A stretch of DNA of 41,371 nucleotides, taken from positions 1-41,371 of the forward strand of contig JAQVNJ010000042.1 of the NCBI GenBank assembly GCA_028703175.1, given 5' to 3'. Shown piece after piece: positions 36,083 to 41,371 of the stretch (positions are counted from its first letter, which is position 1; each line of letters begins with the position of its first letter). A program made the translations under genes and the position numbers. The notes under the pieces were generated by a model that searched no databases, had not been told where the DNA came from, and saw only the letters and a list, made by a program, of their open reading frames with translations. This stretch comes from JAAYCB01 sp012744395. GTDB lineage: Bacteria; Planctomycetota; Planctomycetia; Pirellulales; Thermoguttaceae.

Positions 36083-36099
36083 CGCCCGCCGGGCGGGCG
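36083..36099 (-). terminator. GC-rich hairpin after esterase gene
   Basis: Arms CGCCCG (36083-36088) and CGGGCG (36094-36099) begin directly after the TAA stop of the secreted esterase. No T-tract follows on the minus strand, so termination is uncertain. Confidence 0.3.
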
Positions 36100-36100
36100 A

Positions 36101-36850
36101 TTACTTCACCGCCCGCCTCTGTTCGAGCAGCCACCGGTAGAGCTCCGGGTTGGCGTAGGTCTTGGTCCACGAGTCGTGGCCGGCCTCCGGATAGACGGTC
36201 AACTTGACGGTGCACCGGGCCTTTTTCAGGGCGTCGACCATCTGCTGCGATCGTTCCACGGGCACCGTGGTGTCTTTCGCCCCGTGGAACACCCACGCGG
36301 GAACCTTGACCGGCAGCAGGCGGACCATCAGGGGTTCGCCGCCGCCGCAGATCGGCGCGATCGCGGCCAGCCGCTCCGGCTGATGGACCGCCAAGGCCCA
36401 CGTGCCGAAGCCTCCCATGCTGAGGCCGGTCACGTAGATGCGGTCCTCGTCCACTTTGTGGTTGGCGACGATCTCGTCGATCAGCGCCCCCAGCTCGTGG
36501 GGCTCCCACCAGCGGCCGGCGGGGCACTGCGGCGCGACGACCACGAACGGAAAGGACTCGCCAGCCTCGATGAGTTTGGGCGGCCCGTGCGTCTTGACCA
36601 ACTCGAGGTTGTCTCCCCGCTCGCCGGCTCCGTGCAGAAAGAGCAGCAGCGGCCACGACTCCTTCCGGTCGTAGTCCTCGGGCAGATGGAGCAGGTACTT
36701 CATCCGCACGGGCACACTCCGGTCCAGCTCGCACGGTTTCTGCCCCGCAGGCGTCGCCCGGCTGTCATGCGGCGGGCCGGCCGCCGGCGTATTGGAGGCA
36801 GGAATCAGAAGGCAGGCTGCCACCAAGATGCGCAACATCAGACGGTTCAT
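36101..36850 (-). CDS. Secreted dienelactone-hydrolase/esterase-like protein
   Basis: A 249-residue alpha/beta hydrolase with signal peptide (MNRLMLRILVAACLLIPASN, cleavage near PAA at 24). Motifs: LLLFLHGAGERGDN (oxyanion region), TGLSMGGFGTW with nucleophile Ser144, HGAKDTTVP with Asp193, and AGHDSW with His225, a full Ser-Asp-His triad. This arrangement is that of the phospholipase/carboxylesterase and feruloyl-esterase-like proteins common in planctomycetes that degrade plant or algal polymers. ATG 36850 is preferred to the frame upstream, which is non-coding. It follows the six-helix membrane protein by 41 bases on the same strand, so an operon is likely. Confidence 0.88.
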   Translation of the reverse strand: MNRLMLRILVAACLLIPASNTPAAGPPHDSRATPAGQKPCELDRSVPVRMKYLLHLPEDYDRKESWPLLLFLHGAGERGDNLELVKTHGPPKLIEAGESFPFVVVAPQCPAGRWWEPHELGALIDEIVANHKVDEDRIYVTGLSMGGFGTWALAVHQPERLAAIAPICGGGEPLMVRLLPVKVPAWVFHGAKDTTVPVERSQQMVDALKKARCTVKLTVYPEAGHDSWTKTYANPELYRWLLEQRRAVK

Positions 36851-36891
36851 CACGTTCACTCCAGGGTTCGGAATCCTCGCTTGCAGGCGGT

Positions 36892-38004
36892 TTAGCGCTC
36901 TTCGCGGCGGCGCCGCGCTTGTTCCAGCCTGAACCGCATCGCCCGCTTCTCCTGCTTGGTCAGCTTGCGGCCCAGCGGCGCGGTGATCTCTTCGACCACC
37001 GGCACGGACGTGACGATCGCCCGAGCCGGCGGCCGCGCGGAACGGGGCGGATGTACAAGGATATCCCCTTCGTCGAGCGCTGACCAGCCCCCGTCGCCGG
37101 CCTCGTAGAGGTATCCGTCCGCATCCCGATCGGGGCGGCGCGCCGGCAAAAGACCCTCCGCATCCAGAACAACGTGCCGGGCGTGCAGCAGCATCGCCAG
37201 CACCAGCAGCAGGTTGCCGAGCATCTCCGCCCCTTCTTCCAGCATCACGCCGCGGGCCGCGGATTCGGGCAGGATCAGCTCGAGTTGCGCGGCCACGGCG
37301 ACCACGTAGCAGAGAGCCACGGCGAACATGGCGATGGTCGACAACCCGCATTCGCACATGTCGGCAACCAATCGCGTGCCAATCACGCCCAGCGTGAAGA
37401 AGTAGGCGGCCACCCACCAGATCGAACCGTCGCCGAACACGCGGTTGCCGGTCAGCCAGGTCATCATCTCCTTGAAGCCCTCGTGCAGGCTCGCCGTCTC
37501 GTCGAGGCTCATCACCAGAAACGCCAAGGCGGCCCAGACCCAGACTCGGTATCGTCCGTGGTAATCGTCGCGTCGGTGGCGGCGAATGCTGTACACGAGC
37601 ATCGCCGCGAGGGCGGCCAAGGCGAGCGTCATCGACGAAAACCAGACCGCCAGGCTCCCTTCGCCGTCGAGGTCAAACGCCGCCACGCGACCATCGGTGG
37701 TCAACGGCACCAACAGCGGCATGATGTGGTAGAGCCCTTCCAGCGCGGCGATGATCCCGGCGCCCACGATCAGAATCAGCAGATAGGTGCCCATTCGCAT
37801 GGGCACCAGATCGGTCAACCGGCATTGCTCGTCCATGAACTCAGCATCCCCGTAGTGTGCTGATCGACGGGCCAGCAGCGAACCGCTGCCGTACCGCGCC
37901 CAACCATCCGGTCGGCCGTTCCACAGCGCCGAACGGCCGAACCGGATTTCATTCAAGACCCGGCGGCGTCGATAGTCGCGTTGACCGCTTCGGCGAAACT
38001 GCAT
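36892..38004 (-). CDS. Six-helix membrane protein with conserved DE/HE and EExxE motifs
   Basis: A 370-residue integral membrane protein, family not named. The N-terminal 70 residues are basic and cytosolic (MQFRRSGQRDYRRRR, then LARRSAHYGDAEFMDEQCRL). Six hydrophobic helices follow, beginning at MGTYLLILIVGAGIIAALEG and ending at LGNLLLVLAMLLH. Helix 3 ends in SLDETASLHEGF and helix 6 begins MLEEGAEMLGN; these acidic and His residues at membrane edges look conserved and could bind metal or form an active site. The C-terminus is cytosolic, Arg/Lys-rich (KLTKQEKRAMRFRLEQARRR). The start at 38004 is chosen from the change to basic conserved-looking sequence and a promoter-like element 46 bases upstream. 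Probably co-transcribed with the esterase downstream. Confidence 0.8.
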   Translation of the reverse strand: MQFRRSGQRDYRRRRVLNEIRFGRSALWNGRPDGWARYGSGSLLARRSAHYGDAEFMDEQCRLTDLVPMRMGTYLLILIVGAGIIAALEGLYHIMPLLVPLTTDGRVAAFDLDGEGSLAVWFSSMTLALAALAAMLVYSIRRHRRDDYHGRYRVWVWAALAFLVMSLDETASLHEGFKEMMTWLTGNRVFGDGSIWWVAAYFFTLGVIGTRLVADMCECGLSTIAMFAVALCYVVAVAAQLELILPESAARGVMLEEGAEMLGNLLLVLAMLLHARHVVLDAEGLLPARRPDRDADGYLYEAGDGGWSALDEGDILVHPPRSARPPARAIVTSVPVVEEITAPLGRKLTKQEKRAMRFRLEQARRRREER

Positions 38005-38490
38005 CAGGCGGGCCTCGAAAAGGCCGGATGGTATCCGGAAAACGGGCGAATCATAGCCGCAAACTACGGTTCGGGTAAGACGAACTTCAGGCGGCGTTCG
38101 GCGCGCGACGCCCCCCGCCGCCGATGCCGCCCGCGGAGGGCAAGGCGCACCGCTCCAGTTCGTTTCTTCGGCAGCAGGACGCCACCAGGTCGAACCGGAC
38201 CGGGTCCGTGCGGCCTGGGCAACCCGACCGGAACGATCCATCCCATCCCTCCCAGACAGCACACAGCCCGCAGTTTCAATTTTCTCGCCGCGCAGCGGCT
38301 GCTCGCAGGCGCCGGATCGCTCCAGCTTGCCTCGTGACACGTCGAGAATGCACGAATGCACAAGATCGAAATTGACCCTCGGACGGAAACCGGCTACCTT
38401 CTGCGCGCCCATCGCCAGGCACGGGGCCAACCGACGCGCCGCGCGCCCCTCCAGGCCACATTACTCCGCGACGAGTCCCCAGGAACCGCA
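38005..38490. other. Divergent intergenic region
   Basis: 486 bases between the membrane-protein gene and the glycosyltransferase gene. No gene is supported. A minus-strand promoter candidate is at 38050-38078, and AGGA before ATG 38491 is the plus-strand ribosome-binding site. Confidence 0.5.
38050..38078 (-). promoter_or_regulatory. Possible sigma-70-type promoter for membrane-protein operon
   Basis: On the minus strand TTACCC (38078-38073), 17 bases, TATGAT (38055-38050). The -10 matches five of six positions and the -35 three. It lies about 45 bases before the ATG at 38004, a normal leader length. Confidence 0.35.
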
Positions 38491-40392
38491 ATGAAGCGGA
38501 CGAACCGAACCGAGATCGCGTTTTTGGCCGCGCTGGTCGCATCCGCGTGCGTGGTGCAGGTTGCGGTCATCCAGCGTGCAGCGGTTCCGGCGCTCGACGC
38601 CGTGCGCTTCGTCCATTCCGCCCGCCTGCTCGGCGAGGCCGGTTTTGGCGAGTGGGTCCGGTCCGCGCCGGACGCGCCGCTGTTTGCCGTTTGGGTTGCG
38701 GCGGTTCATGCGATGGTTGCCGGGCTGGTTGGCGATTTTCGCCAGGCCTGGGCGCTCAGCGCGCAGATTGCCTCCGCCGTGCCGCTCGTGCTGCTGCCGA
38801 TTCCCGTATACGGTCTGAGCCGCTGTCTTGCCGGAGCGCGGCCGGCCCGGTATGGCACGGCCCTGGTGGTATTCTTGCCCGAACTGGTGCGGCTCGGAGG
38901 CGATGGGATCAGCGATTCGACGCACCTGTTCTTCTTGAGCGTTGCGATGTGGCTGCTGGCGGCCGTCTCCACCGCTCGGCGCACGAAAAGTCCCGCCAGC
39001 CCGGCAGTGGCGGCGTTGGCGGCCACGGCGGGCGTCTCGACGGGCCTGGCCGCGCTTGTGCGGGCGGAGGCTGCCGTGTTGGCGCTGGCCAGTGCAATCG
39101 TGCTCCCCGCGGGCCGATTTCACCGCGGCGTCTGCCGACGACAACGGCTTGCCGCGCTGTTTGCCTACGGGCTGGGATTGGCGGCGACCGGCGGTCTGTA
39201 TGCCCCGCTCGCCCGACCCACCCTCACCGATCGGCTTCCGGCTTCCTCGGCCGGCCGCCTGGTGAATCCGGTGTTGCCGAGCGCTGCCGCCAGCGCCACC
39301 GCGCCGGAGATCAGCCTTGCCGGCGGGCAGGATCTCTGTTTCGCCCCCAAGGACCCGACAATCAGCATCCGGCAGCGTGGCTGGGCGGGCGCTCCGGTGC
39401 AGGTACTCGCAAGGCTGGCCAAGGCGATGGCCTATGCGCCCGGCCTTCTGGCAATTGCCGGGCTGCTGTCTCTGCGCCGGCGTCCGGGTTCGGCCGCCGA
39501 TCGGCTCCTCCAGGTGTTCACCGTGCTGCTGCTTGGCGGCGTCTTTGTTCACACCGCTCGCGAAGGCTACTTGTCGGCGCGCCACCTCCTCCCCGTGTGC
39601 GCGGCGGCGGCGGCATGCGTGGGACACGGGGTCGAGGTGGCCGCGCGTGCCGTCCGGCGCGGAGTCTCCCGGTTGCGGAGTTGCGGGGTTGCCGGGTTCC
39701 CAAGGTCCCGCCTGGGGACGCCGCCCTTCGCACCCGCCAACGTCTGGGAGGGTTCCCAAGCTGGAGCTTGGGAACCAGAAGACTCGAGGGTTCGCAAGCT
39801 GGGGCTTGGGAACGCGGCACACAGCCAGCCTCATCCGTTCGCGTCCTGCCTGGCCGGTGCGATCGTCCTGGCCGTGCTTGCGACCTGCCTTGTCGACGGG
39901 ACCAGGCCGGCTCATCGCACACGCCTTGGACATCGCCTGGCTGCCGGCTGGCTGGCCAGGCACGCCGCGGCCGGACAGAGCGTCGTGGATACGCAGGGCC
40001 TCACCGGGCTGTATTCCGGCCTGCCGACGATACCCTATGCAGCTTCCCGCACCGAGTTGGGCCGTGACGGGCTGCGGTACTTCGTGGTGGAGGACCAAGA
40101 GCTGCGCCGCCCGAGCAAACGGGGCCAGACCCTGAGGCTCCTGTTGGCCACCGCCGGCCAACACGCGGCCAGCTTTCCCGCCGCGGACGAGCGGGATCAC
40201 CGGGTGGCCGGCGTGTCGGTCTACCGCTGGGACGCCAGCCGAGTGCGGGCGTCGGCCGCGCCGGAGCGGGCCGGCGCTCCGCCGGAGATCCGATTGGCCA
40301 TTCGCACAGGCAGCGCGGCGGGGTCCTCCGCCGCGGCCGCCGCTGTTGATTCAAGCCGTCCGCACAGCGGCGGCTCGTCCGCAAGGAATTGA
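38491..40392 (+). CDS. GT39-like polytopic membrane glycosyltransferase
   Basis: A 633-residue membrane protein with about ten hydrophobic helices, arranged like GT-C enzymes of the ArnT/PMT class that use polyprenyl-phosphate sugars. The first extracytoplasmic loop carries VPALDAVRFVHSARLLGEAG, matching the GT39 loop with the catalytic Asp and the following AR-LL pattern; LRLGGDGISDSTHLFFLSVA resembles the second conserved loop. ATG 38491 is chosen because the first helix begins there (MKRTNRTEIAFLAALVASAC). Residues about 400-443 are unusual: they are encoded by three tandem copies of the dispersed palindrome and lie in a loop before the last helix (LAGAIVLAVLATCLV). The C-terminal 50 residues are Ala/Ser-rich. 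Donor and acceptor are unknown. The next gene starts 2 bases after its stop. Confidence 0.78.
   Translation: MKRTNRTEIAFLAALVASACVVQVAVIQRAAVPALDAVRFVHSARLLGEAGFGEWVRSAPDAPLFAVWVAAVHAMVAGLVGDFRQAWALSAQIASAVPLVLLPIPVYGLSRCLAGARPARYGTALVVFLPELVRLGGDGISDSTHLFFLSVAMWLLAAVSTARRTKSPASPAVAALAATAGVSTGLAALVRAEAAVLALASAIVLPAGRFHRGVCRRQRLAALFAYGLGLAATGGLYAPLARPTLTDRLPASSAGRLVNPVLPSAAASATAPEISLAGGQDLCFAPKDPTISIRQRGWAGAPVQVLARLAKAMAYAPGLLAIAGLLSLRRRPGSAADRLLQVFTVLLLGGVFVHTAREGYLSARHLLPVCAAAAACVGHGVEVAARAVRRGVSRLRSCGVAGFPRSRLGTPPFAPANVWEGSQAGAWEPEDSRVRKLGLGNAAHSQPHPFASCLAGAIVLAVLATCLVDGTRPAHRTRLGHRLAAGWLARHAAAGQSVVDTQGLTGLYSGLPTIPYAASRTELGRDGLRYFVVEDQELRRPSKRGQTLRLLLATAGQHAASFPAADERDHRVAGVSVYRWDASRVRASAAPERAGAPPEIRLAIRTGSAAGSSAAAAAVDSSRPHSGGSSARN
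39694..39814. repeat. Three copies of dispersed palindrome inside coding sequence
   Basis: A perfect copy at 39751-39776 has arms GGTTCCCAAGCT and AGCTTGGGAACC with loop GG. An imperfect copy is at 39789-39814 (GGTTCGCAAGCT-GG-GGCTTGGGAACG) and a more diverged one at about 39694-39720 (GGTTCCCAAGG...CCTGGGGACG). They lie inside the glycosyltransferase gene and are translated in frame (perfect copy: Gly-Ser-Gln-Ala-Gly-Ala-Trp-Glu-Pro, residues 421-429). The unit is open in all three forward frames. Confidence 0.88.
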
Positions 40393-40394
40393 AG

Positions 40395-41150
40395 ATGTGG
40401 CACGATACGATCCGGTTCATCCGCTGCGTGAAGGAGACCTTCGACCTGCGGGGCCCGATTCATGAATATGGCATGACGACCAGCGCGGCGCCGCTGGCGG
40501 CTGCGGGCGACCCACCGGCGAATGCCGAGGCCGCCGGCGCCGACGCGGGCTGCGCTGACTGGACGGAGTCGCTCGACGGTTTGACGCACCTGCCATACGC
40601 CAGCGGCTCGGCCGGAACCGTGGCCTGCCTGAATGTCCTCCAGCACGCCGCCGAGCCCGGCGCCGTTGCCGCCGAGATGATCCGCCTCGTTGCGCCAGGC
40701 GGGGTGCTGCTGGTCTGTAGCTGCACCGGAGGGCAAGCGGCCAACGCCGACCTGCTCTGGCGCCCCGCCCCGCACGCTTTCCAGGCCCTCACGGCCCCGC
40801 TCGATGCCACGCTGATCGGCTGGCAGGGCCCCGAAGGAGATCCGCACGGGATCTACGCAATCGGGACCAAGGCGCCGGTTTCCCCGGCCTTCCTCGCCAG
40901 TCTGAACCGGTTTCTGAGGCTCTTTCGCGAGTCCTTGGATCATGACCGGCGGGCCGTTTCGTGGAGCGAAAGGGTCCGGGCGTGGCTTACCCGCTGGAGC
41001 AGAACGTCTGCAACCGCTCGCGCCAGCCGCGATTACTACCAATGGCGGTTCGTCCTGCATACGCCGCTGGCCGCCGATTTTCGGCACGAGATGCTCGCGG
41101 CGTGCTTTGAGCCGAAGAAGAGCGGCCTGCGGCTCGACCTGGCGGACTAA
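40395..41150 (+). CDS. SAM-methyltransferase-like protein, degenerate SAM site
   Basis: A 251-residue soluble protein whose middle matches the second half of a class I methyltransferase domain: TESLDGLTHLPYASGSAGTV, ACLNVLQHAAEPGAVAAEMI and LVAPGGVLLVCS, which correspond to the post-I, motif IV-VI region of Methyltransf_11-type enzymes. The glycine-rich motif I that binds SAM is missing; the expected place reads APLAAAGDPPANAEAAG. It may be catalytically dead or bind another ligand. ATG 40395 is preferred to TTG 40389, with AAGGA upstream; the gene begins right after the glycosyltransferase stop, so the two form an operon and a role in polysaccharide or lipid modification is plausible. Confidence 0.75.
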   Translation: MWHDTIRFIRCVKETFDLRGPIHEYGMTTSAAPLAAAGDPPANAEAAGADAGCADWTESLDGLTHLPYASGSAGTVACLNVLQHAAEPGAVAAEMIRLVAPGGVLLVCSCTGGQAANADLLWRPAPHAFQALTAPLDATLIGWQGPEGDPHGIYAIGTKAPVSPAFLASLNRFLRLFRESLDHDRRAVSWSERVRAWLTRWSRTSATARASRDYYQWRFVLHTPLAADFRHEMLAACFEPKKSGLRLDLAD

Positions 41151-41209
41151 ATGAGCTTGCGCGATTCGTGGAAAAAGCGGCTGCTATTCAGATAGCCGCG
41201 TGGGCTTGC

Positions 41210-41235
41210 GGTTCCCAAGGCGGAGCTTGGGAACC
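41210..41235. repeat. Intergenic copy of dispersed 26-base palindrome
   Basis: Arms GGTTCCCAAG (41210-41219) and CTTGGGAACC (41226-41235) with loop GCGGAG. It lies between the convergent 3' ends of the methyltransferase-like gene and the partial gene at the window edge, where it could also act as a bidirectional transcript-end hairpin. Confidence 0.85.
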
Positions 41236-41276
41236 AGGTTGAACGAATTGTCAAAGAGCGAATCGCAGCGGGGCGG

Positions 41277-41371
41277 TCAGTCGAGGCTGATGGGGAGACG
41301 GTTGCCGAGGCCGTCGTTGCGGGGGCCGGCGAGGAGTTCGGCGGCAAGGCGGAGGGCCATTTCGAGGGCGT
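41277..41371 (-). CDS. C-terminus of an unidentified protein, partial
   Basis: The minus strand reads from the window edge to TGA at 41279-41277 as ALEMALRLAAELLAGPRNDG followed by LGNRLPISLD. A helix followed by an ordered, charged tail is typical of a real protein end, and the third positions are GC-rich. The gene begins outside the window. I do not recognise the family from 31 residues. Confidence 0.6.
   Translation of the reverse strand, partial: ALEMALRLAAELLAGPRNDGLGNRLPISLD

Overview
The window reads as part of a Planctomycetota chromosome, most likely a Pirellulales-type lineage. The evidence is the set of lineage-typical families: the C-terminal signature of a DUF1559 protein beside a small lipoprotein, a BBP7-type outer-membrane barrel, a 4,241-residue surface protein with an N-terminal LEPR-XLL-type motif (LEERQLLS), a TIGR03032-type protein and a planctomycete-style CsrA. 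The DNA is GC-rich with strong C/G third-position bias. I see no rRNA, tRNA, CRISPR array, transposase or phage gene.

Layout. 1-2929 (minus strand): an HAD phosphatase-like gene and a PfkB sugar kinase joined by an ATGA overlap, then a chimeric ORF (the front of a XylR-type sugar regulator fused in frame to the tail of a DUF1559 protein), then a lipoprotein cut by the window edge. 3439-4035: a secreted protein with 22 cysteines in a seven-residue rhythm, followed by a clear terminator. 4401-6836: an N6-adenine DNA methylase with no restriction partner nearby, convergent with a zinc-ribbon protein. 8285-11749: a 1,154-residue fusion of fatty acyl-AMP ligase, acyl carrier protein and alpha-oxoamine synthase, arranged like the first step of bacterial sphingolipid synthesis in one chain. 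12302-12487: a 61-residue protein with a TTG start. 12653-13966 (minus): the BBP7 barrel.

14316-28314 (minus): a two-gene operon in which the TIGR03032-type gene is followed after 13 bases by the giant surface protein. The giant protein has about 35 short repeats with a DxDGDFVVxW-like core, four Ig-like domains, two P/Homo-B-like domains and a C-terminal solenoid-like region. A block of about 780 residues is duplicated in tandem.

29296-41371: housekeeping and envelope genes. These are a TraB/GumN-like lipoprotein, an LptF/LptG-family permease, a TIM-barrel sugar epimerase/isomerase followed by ArfB, CsrA, a lipoprotein alpha/beta hydrolase, a six-helix membrane protein with conserved intramembrane acids followed by a secreted esterase, a GT39-like membrane glycosyltransferase, a degenerate SAM-methyltransferase-like gene, and the 3' end of a further gene.

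A 26-base palindromic element with arms GGTTCCCAAGCT/AGCTTGGGAACC is dispersed in the window. It lies between genes (41210-41235), but also inside the glycosyltransferase coding region (three tandem copies, 39694-39814) and, as a half copy, at the 5' edge of the DNA methylase. It can be read through in all three frames of that strand. The strongest candidates for something undescribed are the Cys-heptad protein, the FAAL-ACP-AOS fusion, the modular giant protein with its coupled TIGR03032 partner, and the palindrome's entry into coding sequence.
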